The notes: generated by a model from the sequence alone, not told the origin. A stretch of 32,253 nucleotides of DNA from Spirochaetaceae bacterium (GCA_031282145.1 JAITEG010000150.1:1-32253); one strand, 5' to 3'. Shown: positions 1 to 8,550, counted from the stretch's first letter. Numbers and translations: made by a program.

Positions 1-264
1 CTTGGCGAGGGGGCCGGGACAGTCGAAACCACCACCTTGGGTACTTCTCCGGTTCCAACGATTGGCGGCAAAGGGATCACTACTACCCTTCTTGCGGCTA
101 ACCTCAACGTTACTTCCGCCACCGCCGCCGACCGGAAGCTGAATTCGCTAACCGGTCCGAGTGCTACGCCAAATGGCACGATAAAACCGGCGGCGGTATC
201 TACAGCTACCGTAAATAACGATGTGGTGATTGTCAGCAACGCGATATTTGTTCCGGCCCCATAA
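1..264 (+). CDS. C-terminal part of an unknown protein (5' truncated); Thr/Ala/Val-rich, possibly surface or exported
   Basis: Frame 1 is open from base 1 (LGEGAGTVETTTLGTSPVPT...) to the TAA at 262-264; no recognisable domain. Confidence 0.5.
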   Translation, partial: LGEGAGTVETTTLGTSPVPTIGGKGITTTLLAANLNVTSATAADRKLNSLTGPSATPNGTIKPAAVSTATVNNDVVIVSNAIFVPAP

Positions 265-337
265 CGGGTGTTTTTAATCCCGCGCCGCGTCCTTTGGGAC
301 CGGCGCCGGGGTTTACGCCCCATCTTATGTACCATAC

Positions 338-370
338 GAAGACACCCAGGCGCTTGCCCTGGGTGTCTTC
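338..370. terminator. Strong hairpin, probable bidirectional terminator between convergent genes
   Basis: Perfect 13-bp inverted repeat GAAGACACCCAGG (338-350) / CCTGGGTGTCTTC (358-370), 7-nt loop. Confidence 0.6.
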
Positions 371-454
371 ATCATAACCACCGATCTTCCCCAGCATGCT
401 GCGGAAGGCCCCCAGCATACTCTGGAAGAGCCGCAGCATATGTAGTAGAACGCG
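371..454. repeat. 21-bp-periodic degenerate tandem repeat, array 1
   Basis: Units CAGCATGCTGCGGAAGGCCCC (392-412), CAGCATACTCTGGAAGAGCCG (413-433), CAGCATATGTAGTAGAACGCG (434-454), with a weaker unit at 371-391; related to array 2 at 5671-5796. Confidence 0.65.
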
Positions 455-461
455 GCCCGCC

Positions 462-1355
462 TTACCCGCGCCTCCTTCCATGGGCTACTGAGCCGCCGGC
501 GGCAACATGGGACAGGGTATAGAGGAGCAAGGCGAGACCCGATGGAAGTCCTAAAAGTACGGTGGCGGGGACGGCGTCAAACCCTTGCAGGCCGAAACCG
601 ACATACTCCGCCAGGGCGAACACCAACGCGGCGACGGCGGTCCCCCGGACGGTACGGAAGCCCAGGTAGATCGCCGCCAGGGCTATCCAGCCCCGCCCTG
701 CCACGCCGCCGGGGGTGTAGGCCCCCACCCGGAAGCTCAGGGCGGCCCCGGCAAGGCAGGCGAGGAAGGCTGCCGCCGCCCAGGCCCCTTCCCGGTACCA
801 TGCCGGGTGGAGCCCCCGTTCCTCCGCGGCCAGGGGGGAACGCCCCGCGGCCCGCAGCCGCAGCCCTAGGGGAGTTTTCCCGATAAAGAGGCCCCCCAGG
901 ATGACGAGAACCCAGGCCGCATAGGTAAACGGCAGTTGTCCCGACAGGATCTTTCCCACCCCGGGGAGTTTTTCGATTAGGGGAATAAAAACCGGTCCGG
1001 GGATGGAAAGCTCCGGGGCCCGGAGAACCCCCTTGGTGCCGAACCAGATCCGGGAAAGGGAATCGGTAACGCCCCCCGCGGCAAGATTCAGGGCGAGACC
1101 GGCGATAAAGGGATTGGCCCGGGTTTTGTGGATAAACCGGGCGAGGGCCCAGCCGGTAACGGCCCCTAAAAGGGCGGTTAACAGGGTCCCCCACCACACC
1201 GAGCCAAGGTTAACCGCCAAGACGAAGGCGAAAAAAGAACCCAGGACCATGAAGCCCTCAATGAATATCCCCAGGGCCCCGGAAAATTCCGTGAGCAGGG
1301 CCCCCAAACCGGCCAACAAAAGGGGTGTGGCCGAGGTAAGGATGCCGGCAATCAT
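462..1355 (-). CDS. rfuD: ABC transporter permease, BMP/nucleoside/riboflavin type (RfuD-like)
   Basis: Hydrophobic multi-TM protein, last gene of the BMP-ATPase-permease-permease operon. Start taken as the ATG at 1355 (MIAGILTSATPLLLAGLGALLTEFSG), giving an ATGA overlap with the upstream stop; the longer ORF start at 1427 is less likely. Confidence 0.75.
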   Translation of the reverse strand: MIAGILTSATPLLLAGLGALLTEFSGALGIFIEGFMVLGSFFAFVLAVNLGSVWWGTLLTALLGAVTGWALARFIHKTRANPFIAGLALNLAAGGVTDSLSRIWFGTKGVLRAPELSIPGPVFIPLIEKLPGVGKILSGQLPFTYAAWVLVILGGLFIGKTPLGLRLRAAGRSPLAAEERGLHPAWYREGAWAAAAFLACLAGAALSFRVGAYTPGGVAGRGWIALAAIYLGFRTVRGTAVAALVFALAEYVGFGLQGFDAVPATVLLGLPSGLALLLYTLSHVAAGGSVAHGRRRG

Positions 1356-2497
1356 GGGGCGCCTCCCGGCGCTTTGGAGCCGGCCCTCCGGGACCGCCGG
1401 GGCAGGCGTGGCAGCCGTGGCTGCCATGCGGCGAAATGAACGGTGGCCAACAATAACACCGCCGCCTGAATAAACGCGACGGTTTCAAAGCTAAGCTCCG
1501 AGGCGAGGAGGGCCGAATCGGAACCGGCCTTGAGCCATCCGTAGATCAGGGCCGCGGGAAACAGGGCCAAGGGACGGTTCCGGGCGATAAGGGCGACGGC
1601 AATGGCGTTCCAGCCAAGGCCCCCGGGAAAACCGAGGTGGCAGAGCCCATAGGTTCCCGCTACGGCAAAAAACCCCGTAAGCCCCGCCAGGGCCCCCGAG
1701 ACGAGGAGCGCCGGGGTCCAGTACGCTTCCGGCCGGAACCCGCCGTAACGGGCAAAATCCGGGGCGGCCCCGGCGATTCTAAACCGGTAGCCCGGGGCGG
1801 TTTTATTGATAAAGAGGTAGCCCCCGATGACCAGGATAAGGGCGAAGACAAGGGAGACGGACAGGTTTGACGGGGGAAGCAGCCGGAGGAGCAGCCGGTT
1901 TTGGGGGAACCGGGCGGTGGCTAAAAGATTTCCCGTGGGATCCCGGAGGGGTCCGGAAATCAGATAGTCCCCCAGGGGAGTGAGGGCGGCGGATAATAAA
2001 AAGGAGGTGATGAGTTCACTGGCGCCGAATTTTCTTTTTAATATCCCCGAAACCGCCCCCATGATCCCCCCCATGGTCAGGGCCGCGAGGGCCGCCAGGC
2101 AGAGGAGGGCGAAGGCCGCCGTATTACCCCCCCAGGGGGTTCCCGGAATTTCCCCGGCCTTCCCCGAAAGGAGTACCAGGGCTGCCGCCAATCCCCCGAG
2201 GTATATCTGTCCCTCCCCGCCCAGGTTGAAGCATCCCCCCCGGAAGGCGAGGACTATCCCCAGGGACGCGGTGAGGAGGAGGCTCACGTGGTCCAGGGTA
2301 TTCCCCAAAAACCACGGGGAAGCCCAGGGACCGATAAAAAAGGCCCTGAGGGTATGGGCGGGCCGGGGGGAATTGAACAGGATGAGGAGTACCGTCAGCA
2401 GTACCGCGGCCCCCAGGGTGATACAGGGCCCCCAAAAAACTCCCCGGAGGGTAATTCCCGGTTGGTTTGAAAAGGCGGCTTTTCCTGGTCTAGCCAT
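1352..2497 (-). CDS. rfuC: ABC transporter permease (RfuC-like)
   Basis: Multi-TM permease with ELITSFLLSAALTPLGDYLISGPLRDP-type motif; overlaps the upstream ATPase gene. Confidence 0.75.
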   Translation of the reverse strand: MARPGKAAFSNQPGITLRGVFWGPCITLGAAVLLTVLLILFNSPRPAHTLRAFFIGPWASPWFLGNTLDHVSLLLTASLGIVLAFRGGCFNLGGEGQIYLGGLAAALVLLSGKAGEIPGTPWGGNTAAFALLCLAALAALTMGGIMGAVSGILKRKFGASELITSFLLSAALTPLGDYLISGPLRDPTGNLLATARFPQNRLLLRLLPPSNLSVSLVFALILVIGGYLFINKTAPGYRFRIAGAAPDFARYGGFRPEAYWTPALLVSGALAGLTGFFAVAGTYGLCHLGFPGGLGWNAIAVALIARNRPLALFPAALIYGWLKAGSDSALLASELSFETVAFIQAAVLLLATVHFAAWQPRLPRLPRRSRRAGSKAPGGAP

Positions 2498-4259
2498 GGC
2501 CGTCCCCCCCGGCCATGGCCCGGCCGATACGGTTTTTTATTTCCCGGATCCGTTCCGGGGCTTCCCGGTTTTTCCAAGAGTCTTTCCGACTCAAGTCTGA
2601 AAGACTCAAGCCGGAAAGGATCCGGGTGGAAAATATTCCACCCCGGAGGATCCGGATTTCATCGGAAAGGACCGCCAACTCCTCCGTATCCGTGGAAAAA
2701 AGGAGGATCCCCCTCCCCGAATCGGCATAGGTCCGCAGCTTCCGGAGGAGCGCCTCCCGGCTCAGACGATCAAGACCCTGGCCGGGCTCGGCCAACACCA
2801 AAAGGGCGGCCCTTTCGGCCCATTCCCTTGCCAGGATGATCCGCTGGATCATACCCCCGGAAAAAGACGCCATCCCCGCTTGGGGAGAACGGGAAAGCCG
2901 GGCCTGGGAGAGGACCATCCCGATCCAGGTATCAAGATACGCCTGGTCCATAAACCCCAATTTCCCCGGAAAGCCATGGGTCGAGCGGCGGTGGGCGTGG
3001 AGGATGACGTTGTCCCGGATCGAAAGGGAGGGAGCGTACATGGCGCTCCCGGAAATACCTGCCCCCAGGTAAGCCGCCCCGGCCATCCGGAAGGCCCCGG
3101 GCCCCCGGCCGGTAATATCCCGGCCGTTAACCGTCACCGTTCCTCCGGTGGGCCGCAAAAAACCGGTAATCGCCAGTTCCAGGGTCTCAAGGCCGCTGTC
3201 CCTGACCCCGGCGATACCCAGGATCCTGCCGGGGGAAACCTCCAGATCCACCCCCCGGATAAAGGGCCGTCCCGGTAATTCCACCGAAAGGCCGCGAACC
3301 GTCAAGCATGGCTTTGCCAGGCAGCCCGTCTTTGACGGGCCTGACGCCTCCACCAGGCCGGCCGGGGAAAGAAGCGGCGGTTCCCGGCCGTCGGACGGCG
3401 CTGGGGCATCGGACGGCGCTAAAGCGTTTATCTCCGGAAGCGGGATCGGCGGCGAAACCTCACCGGCTTTTTCCTCCTCCTCAAGACCGAACATGAGATT
3501 CCCCAAGGCGCGGACGTCACCGCTTGCGCCGTTTTTACCGTCCAGGGAGGCCGCGGAACGAACCGCCACGGTCCTTCCTTTTCTTAAAATGGTTACCCGG
3601 TCCGCAAGACCCAAGGTTTCTTCCAGTTTATGGGAAATGAGAACGATCCCCTTTCCCTCAGCCTTAAGCTGGGCAAAAAGGGTAAACAATCCCTGGGTTT
3701 CCCCGGGGGTAAGCACCGCCGTGGGTTCGTCAAATATCAGATACCCCACGTTACGGAGGAGCAGGGCCAGGATCGCGGTTTTTTGCCGGAGACTTACCGA
3801 AAGGGAGTCTGTGGGCCGGTCTATGGGGAGGTCAAAGCCCCAGCGCTCGGAAAGGGAACGAATTTGGTTCCGGGCTTTTTTCCGGTTTATGAAGGGGCCG
3901 GAAAGGCCTTCACTGCCCAGGATACAATCCTCCCAAACCTTAAAACCCGGTACCAGGTTGGGGTGTTGGCGGACCATACCTATCCCCGCGGCCAGGGCAT
4001 CCGCCGGGGCGGCAAAGTGGTATTCCTTCCCATTGATACAAATACTTCCCCTGCTGGGTTTGAGATAACCCGCCATGATGTGCATCAAGGTGGATTTTCC
4101 CGCCCCATTTTCCCCCAGCAGGGCATGGATCTCAGCGGACCGGAGTTCAAAACCGGCGTTATCCAGGGCATAAATTCCATTAACGGGAAAATATTTTTCT
4201 ATTCCACGTAATTCTACCATTCCGGCACGGCCTCCCGTTTCCCCAAGACACTCCCTCAT
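2490..4259 (-). CDS. rfuB: Tandem-NBD ABC ATPase (RfuB-like)
   Basis: First NBD has Walker A GENGAGKST and LIFDEPTAVLTP Walker B; second NBD contains SGGMIQRIILAREW; ATGA overlap with the lipoprotein gene; an internal start at MVELRG is possible. Confidence 0.8.
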   Translation of the reverse strand: MRECLGETGGRAGMVELRGIEKYFPVNGIYALDNAGFELRSAEIHALLGENGAGKSTLMHIMAGYLKPSRGSICINGKEYHFAAPADALAAGIGMVRQHPNLVPGFKVWEDCILGSEGLSGPFINRKKARNQIRSLSERWGFDLPIDRPTDSLSVSLRQKTAILALLLRNVGYLIFDEPTAVLTPGETQGLFTLFAQLKAEGKGIVLISHKLEETLGLADRVTILRKGRTVAVRSAASLDGKNGASGDVRALGNLMFGLEEEEKAGEVSPPIPLPEINALAPSDAPAPSDGREPPLLSPAGLVEASGPSKTGCLAKPCLTVRGLSVELPGRPFIRGVDLEVSPGRILGIAGVRDSGLETLELAITGFLRPTGGTVTVNGRDITGRGPGAFRMAGAAYLGAGISGSAMYAPSLSIRDNVILHAHRRSTHGFPGKLGFMDQAYLDTWIGMVLSQARLSRSPQAGMASFSGGMIQRIILAREWAERAALLVLAEPGQGLDRLSREALLRKLRTYADSGRGILLFSTDTEELAVLSDEIRILRGGIFSTRILSGLSLSDLSRKDSWKNREAPERIREIKNRIGRAMAGGDGHG

Positions 4260-5311
4260 TCCTCCAAACGGAGGCTCTCCGCCCGGATCTGTTCAAGGAA
4301 TTCCGCCTGTTTTGTCCGGATTTCCGGACTCACGGCGGCGAGGTATCGGGGATCATCCTGGACAAAGTCGACAAAACCATCGGCCACCCCTACCATCTCG
4401 GCCTGACCAAAGGGCAGGGTTCCCGCGAGGTACCGTTTTGTTTGTTCATACGCCGCCCGGTCCTGGTACAAAACGGAACTCCCCACCACGGTTCCCGGGC
4501 GTATCCCGTACCCATTGGTATCAAACCACACAACCTTGGCCCCGGCTTCGGAAGCGGCCTGAACCACCCCCTCATTGGCCCCCCCGGCGATACAGAGGAT
4601 CACCGCGGTCCCCCCCCGGATCATGTCCACCGCCAGACTCGCCCCGGTTCCCGCGTCAAACCAATTTCCCACCACCCGGAAATCGGCGGTGAAAGCGGGG
4701 TCTACCGACCGGGCTCCGGCCAGGTAACCGGGAAGGATGGTGTTGTTCATGGCGGGATATTCCTGACCCGCTACGAGGCCGACCTTGCCGTTTTCCCCCT
4801 CCTTCCCGGCGGAAATTTCCGCGGTCACCAGGGCTGCGATATGTCCTGCCATAAAGGCCTGCTCCCATTGGTTGTAGCGGAGGCTGTAAATATTGGGGTT
4901 TCCCCAAACTTCCCCATCCAGGAGGAGGAATTTCTGTCCCGGAAATTTCGCCGATACACTCTGGGCTATGGCGGGAAGGGAGGGATTGGAGGAGACAATG
5001 AGACCGTAGAGCCCTGAGGCGGCCAGGGCGCTTACCCGGGACTCCCATTCGGCCTGATTAAAGCCGCCTTCAATAACCGTAACGGTTACCCCCGGCTGTT
5101 CCGCCGCCGCCCGGGTCACTCCGGCGGCGAGCATCTCGTAGATGGGGCTTCCGGACATAACCCCGGGGATAAACACGGCGATACGGTTTGTGTTATCCTC
5201 CTCCGCCCCGGAAGGGGGATTGGTGGATTTTCCCCCGCATCCGGCCAATACCAGGGCCACGAGAAAAACCAAGAGTCCCCAGCCCCTCCTTTTTCTGAAA
5301 AAACCAAACTT
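4256..5311 (-). CDS. rfuA: BMP-family substrate-binding lipoprotein, probable riboflavin-binding RfuA
   Basis: Lipobox LAGC after a hydrophobic signal (MKFGFFRKRRGWGLLVFLVALVLAGCGG); BMP-like fold motifs (GLIVSSNPSLPAIAQSV...); FMN riboswitch in its leader. The ORF track start at 5326 gives an extra MEAA. Confidence 0.8.
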   Translation of the reverse strand, partial: KFGFFRKRRGWGLLVFLVALVLAGCGGKSTNPPSGAEEDNTNRIAVFIPGVMSGSPIYEMLAAGVTRAAAEQPGVTVTVIEGGFNQAEWESRVSALAASGLYGLIVSSNPSLPAIAQSVSAKFPGQKFLLLDGEVWGNPNIYSLRYNQWEQAFMAGHIAALVTAEISAGKEGENGKVGLVAGQEYPAMNNTILPGYLAGARSVDPAFTADFRVVGNWFDAGTGASLAVDMIRGGTAVILCIAGGANEGVVQAASEAGAKVVWFDTNGYGIRPGTVVGSSVLYQDRAAYEQTKRYLAGTLPFGQAEMVGVADGFVDFVQDDPRYLAAVSPEIRTKQAEFLEQIRAESLRLEE

Positions 5312-5350
5312 CATAGCTGCCTCCACGGTAATAGCCGTTTCGTCGGGGGC

Positions 5351-5375
5351 AAAAAAAATCCCCGGCTATCCAGGG
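5351..5375 (-). terminator. Intrinsic terminator downstream of the FMN aptamer (transcription attenuator)
   Basis: On minus: CCCTGG-ATAG-CCGGGG followed by ATTTTTTTT. Confidence 0.75.
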
Positions 5376-5424
5376 TTTTGATGAGGGGAAATGGGCTTAC
5401 GGAAGGTTTTTAATTCCGTTCACA

Positions 5425-5580
5425 CAATTTTCTTCCATCCGGACTTTACCGTCGGCGCCGGAATTTCACCGGTTCAGTTCAGAACCCTTCACAGATAAGT
5501 CCTGAAGTCGCGGGCTATACCGCCGGTTGGGAATTACGGAGGATAAAATCCCCGCGCACCCGACCCTGAAAATCTTTATT
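5425..5580 (-). ncRNA. FMN riboswitch (RFN element)
   Basis: On minus: ...TCGGGTGCGCGGGGATTTTATCCTCCGTAATTCCCAACCGGCGGTATAGCCCGCGACTTCAGG...TGAACCGGTGAAATTCCGGCGCCGACGGTAAAGTCCGGATGGAAGAAAAT, matching the conserved RFN core; ends approximate. Confidence 0.93.
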
Positions 5581-5581
5581 A

Positions 5582-5610
5582 AATATAATACCGATCGGCT
5601 TGCTAGTCAA
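5582..5610 (-). promoter_or_regulatory. Sigma70-like promoter for the RFN-rfu operon
   Basis: On minus: TTGACT (5610-5605), 17-nt spacer, TATATT (5587-5582), placing the TSS at the start of the aptamer. Confidence 0.6.
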
Positions 5611-5670
5611 GTCTGACCAGTAGTTTTTCAGGGCAGAGGCGTTTACTCTATGGTATTTGAAAGGTAAATG

Positions 5671-5796
5671 CAGGACCCTCCGGTTCGTCCGTAGGACCCT
5701 ACGGGTCATCCGTAGGGTCCTGGGAATCATCCCCAGCATGCTGGGGAACAGCCGCAGGACCCTGCCGGTCGTCGGCAGGAGTTCTGGTTCCGGCGG
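5671..5796. repeat. 21-bp-periodic palindromic tandem repeat, array 2 (6 units)
   Basis: CAGGACCCTCCGGTTCGTCCG / TAGGACCCTACGGGTCATCCG / TAGGGTCCTGGGAATCATCCC / CAGCATGCTGGGGAACAGCCG / CAGGACCCTGCCGGTCGTCGG / CAGGAGTTCTGGTTCCGGCGG, in exact 21-nt register. Confidence 0.75.
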
Positions 5797-5801
5797 CTCG
5801 T

Positions 5802-7304
5802 TTATTTCAGCAGGGCGTTGATCGCCTGGGCGGCCCGGCGGCCCTCCCCCATGGCGAGGATTACCGTGGCGGCTCCCAGCACGATATCTCCTCCGGCATA
5901 AACCCGGGACAGGGAGGTTTTTTGGGTTTCGTCCACGATGATCCGGCCCCGTTTATCCGCCGAAAGGTTCGCCGTGGTTCTGGTGAGCAGGGGGTTGGAT
6001 TCGTTTCCCAGGGCCACGATCACCGTATCGCAGTCAAAGGTATATTGTGAACCGGGAACGGCCACCGGACTTCTGCGGCCGGAGGCATCACTTTCACCTA
6101 ATTCGTATTTCAGGAGTTCCATTGAGATAACCCGGCCCTGATCATCCCCCAGGAACCGGGTGGGGTTCCGTAAAAAGTTAAAAACGATACCCTCTTCCAG
6201 GGCGTGTTCCACCTCTTCGGCCCGGGCGGGCATTTCCTCCCGGGTCCGGCGGTAGATTACGTGGACCTGTTCCGCGCCCAGCCGGAGGGCCATCCGGGCG
6301 GCGTCCATGGCGACATTTCCGCCGCCGATAACCGCCGCGATCCGGGAACGGTACATGGGGGTGGCGGCCTGGGCCGGATCATAGGCCTTCATCAAATTCG
6401 CCCGGGTAAGGTATTCGTTGGCGCTGACGACCCCCACGAGGTTTTCCCCGGGGCACCCGAGGAATTTGGGGAGTCCCGCTCCCGCCCCGATAAAAACCGC
6501 GTCGTAGCCGTCCTCGTCGAGGAGTTCCCGAACGGTCCGGGTTCTTCCCACGAGAAAATTGGTCGCGAGGCGGACCCCCATTTTTTTGAGGGTCTCCACT
6601 TCGGCCTGAACTATGGACTTGGGGAGCCGGAATTCGGGGATGCCGTAGATCATCACCCCCCCGCTCTTGTGGAAGGCCTCGAAGATCGATACCTCGTGTC
6701 CCTCCCGGGCCGTGTCCGCCGCTACGGTGAGCCCCGCGGGGCCTGAACCGATAACCGCCACCTTTTTTCCGGTCCGGCCTTTTACCGCCGGAGTGGTAAC
6801 CTTGCCGTTTGCCCGCTCCCAATCCGCCACATACCGCTCCAGACGGCCTATGGCTACGGCCTTTTCGATGTTTTTAAGGCTCTTGCCCAGGGTACATTCG
6901 GCCTGGCATTGTTTTTCCTGGGGGCAAACCCGCCCGCACACCGCCGGAAGCAGGTTGGTCTCCTTGATCACGTCCACCGCCGCTTTAAAATCTCCCTTTT
7001 GAATTTCCGCGATAAACCGGGGGATGGGGACCTGCACGGGACAGCCCTTAACGCAGGGTTGGTTTTTACAGCCCAGGCAGCGTTCCGCCTCGAGGCGTGC
7101 CTGGTTTTCTCCGTATCCCAGGGCAACCTCCGCAACATTTTTGTTCCGAATCTCCGGGGCCTGGGCCGGCATCTCCTGGGCAGGAATGGCAATCCGGTCC
7201 CGGGCGGTGAGGCTTTCACCCCGGGCCTTTCGTTCCAGAATCGGCGTCAATAGGATCCGCGCTTCATCATCAAGCTGGTGTAAGGTTTTTGTTTCTCCGT
7301 TCAT
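5802..7304 (-). CDS. NfnB / GltD-like NAD(P)H-dependent flavoprotein with N-terminal Fe-S cysteine motifs
   Basis: CLGCKNQPCVKGCPVQVPIP and CGRVCPQEKQCQAEC motifs; GSGPAGLTVAADTAREGHEVSIFEA dinucleotide-binding motif; paired with an NfnA-like gene. Confidence 0.85.
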   Translation of the reverse strand: MNGETKTLHQLDDEARILLTPILERKARGESLTARDRIAIPAQEMPAQAPEIRNKNVAEVALGYGENQARLEAERCLGCKNQPCVKGCPVQVPIPRFIAEIQKGDFKAAVDVIKETNLLPAVCGRVCPQEKQCQAECTLGKSLKNIEKAVAIGRLERYVADWERANGKVTTPAVKGRTGKKVAVIGSGPAGLTVAADTAREGHEVSIFEAFHKSGGVMIYGIPEFRLPKSIVQAEVETLKKMGVRLATNFLVGRTRTVRELLDEDGYDAVFIGAGAGLPKFLGCPGENLVGVVSANEYLTRANLMKAYDPAQAATPMYRSRIAAVIGGGNVAMDAARMALRLGAEQVHVIYRRTREEMPARAEEVEHALEEGIVFNFLRNPTRFLGDDQGRVISMELLKYELGESDASGRRSPVAVPGSQYTFDCDTVIVALGNESNPLLTRTTANLSADKRGRIIVDETQKTSLSRVYAGGDIVLGAATVILAMGEGRRAAQAINALLK

Positions 7305-7313
7305 ATTGTCCCC

Positions 7314-8183
7314 CTATTTTTGGGCCGCCGGCGCCGGGTGGGGCGGGAGGCCGAGTCCTATATGACACTTATGATGATCCTCATCCTCCCGCTGTTTAAA
7401 AGCCCGCATACGGAGCATCATATTATCAAAATCAACCCGGTGGCCGTCAAATTCCGGGCCGTCCACACAGACAAATTTGACTTCTCCCCCCACCGTTACC
7501 CGGCAGCCCCCGCACATACCGGTACCGTCGATCATAATAGTGTTGAGGGACACCATGATGGGTACCCCAAATTCGGCGGTAGTTTTTTCACAGAATTTCA
7601 TCCTGATCGGGGGGCCAATGGCTACCGAAAGATCCGGTTTTGGTGAAGGAGCGGCGCAATACTCCTTGAGGGGCTCCGTAACCAGGGCCTTTCTGCCGTA
7701 GGAACCGTCATCGGTAACCACTACCAGCTCGTCGGCGTATTGCCGCATCCGATCCTCAAAGATCACCAGTTCCCGGGTCCGCCCTCCGATGATAACGATG
7801 ACCCGGTTCCCCGCCGCCTTCATAGCCTGGACGATGGGGTAGAGGGGAGCGACCCCGATACCGCCCCCCACACAAACCACGGTACCGAATTTTTCAATAT
7901 GGGTGGGATTTCCCAGGGGCCCCAGGATGTTTTCCACCGCCTCCCCCGGCTCCTTTACCGCGAGTTTATGGGTAGAGGCGCCCACAGTTTGAAAGACTAT
8001 AGTAAGGGTTCCTTTTTCCGTGTCTGCGTCGGCTATGGTAAGGGGGATCCGTTCGCCCCAATCCGTATCGATCTGTACAATAATAAACTGGCCTGCCTTA
8101 CGAGCGTGGGCGACAAGGGGAGCTTCCACCACCATCTCGTATACATCGGCGGAAAGCTGCTTTTTGGAGATAATTTTGTTCAT
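7314..8183 (-). CDS. NfnA-like ferredoxin-NADP+ reductase subunit alpha (sulfide dehydrogenase/DHODH electron-transfer-like)
   Basis: GGGIGVAPLYPIVQAMKAAGN, DGTGMCGGCRVTVGGEVKFVCVDGPEFDGHRVDFD; adjacent to the NfnB-like gene; start at MNKIISKKQ (8183) more likely than 8201. Confidence 0.85.
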   Translation of the reverse strand: MNKIISKKQLSADVYEMVVEAPLVAHARKAGQFIIVQIDTDWGERIPLTIADADTEKGTLTIVFQTVGASTHKLAVKEPGEAVENILGPLGNPTHIEKFGTVVCVGGGIGVAPLYPIVQAMKAAGNRVIVIIGGRTRELVIFEDRMRQYADELVVVTDDGSYGRKALVTEPLKEYCAAPSPKPDLSVAIGPPIRMKFCEKTTAEFGVPIMVSLNTIMIDGTGMCGGCRVTVGGEVKFVCVDGPEFDGHRVDFDNMMLRMRAFKQREDEDHHKCHIGLGLPPHPAPAAQK

Positions 8184-8319
8184 AACGCTCCTCCATGGCA
8201 ATAATATATATTATTTTATCGATAGGCTCAAGGGTCTGGTAAGAAACTTCGGGAATTCCAAATTTAAAAAAAGATGACAACAATAAGGTATGGTACGGGG
8301 AATACCGGATGGCGGGGGA

Positions 8320-8393
8320 GCCGGGGTTTAGCCCTGGCGGCGCCATCCTTGGCGCCTTTTCCTCCCGCTGGTCGGCGGGCTAAACCCTTCGAG
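8320..8393. repeat. 74-bp hairpin repeat, copy A
   Basis: Copy A differs from copy B (8551-8624) at about 4 of 74 positions; terminal inverted repeat GGGTTTAGCCC / GGGCTAAACCC. Confidence 0.8.
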
Positions 8394-8404
8394 TCCGGTC
8401 TCTC

Positions 8405-8479
8405 TGCGTTCGACAGGACTCGAACCTGCCACCTACGGATTCGAAGTCCGTCGCTCTATCCGGATGAGCTACGAACGCA
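8405..8479 (-). tRNA. tRNA-Arg (anticodon UCG)
   Basis: On minus: acceptor TGCGTTC/GAACGCA, anticodon stem-loop ACGGA-CTTCGAA-TCCGT, T-arm GCAGGTTCGAGTCCTGT. Confidence 0.93.
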
Positions 8480-8550
8480 TATCATTAATAAATTAAGGGG
8501 GGATGACGGGGCTCCCCTCCGGCCTTCGACTTCCTGTCTCATGCCTCCGG

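Noticed and set aside
371-454. Short tandem repeats as a possible CRISPR array (also 5671-5796)
   Set aside because: Contiguous degenerate 21-bp units with no unique spacers and no cas genes.
1355-1427. 76-bp overlap between the two rfu permease ORFs, suggestive of programmed overlap
   Set aside because: The ATG at 1355 gives a normal ATGA overlap and a typical hydrophobic N-terminus; the longer start is probably spurious.
3148-4068. 306-aa plus-strand ORF opposite the RfuB-like gene
   Set aside because: Antisense shadow of a recognised ATPase gene; same reasoning for other plus-strand ORFs opposite 462-5326 and 5802-8183.
5515-5739. 74-aa minus-strand ORF with heptad repeat (MLGMIPRTLRMTRRVLRTNRRVLH)
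   Set aside because: It runs through the 21-bp repeats and into the promoter/FMN aptamer; probably non-coding, though reported as a repeat finding.
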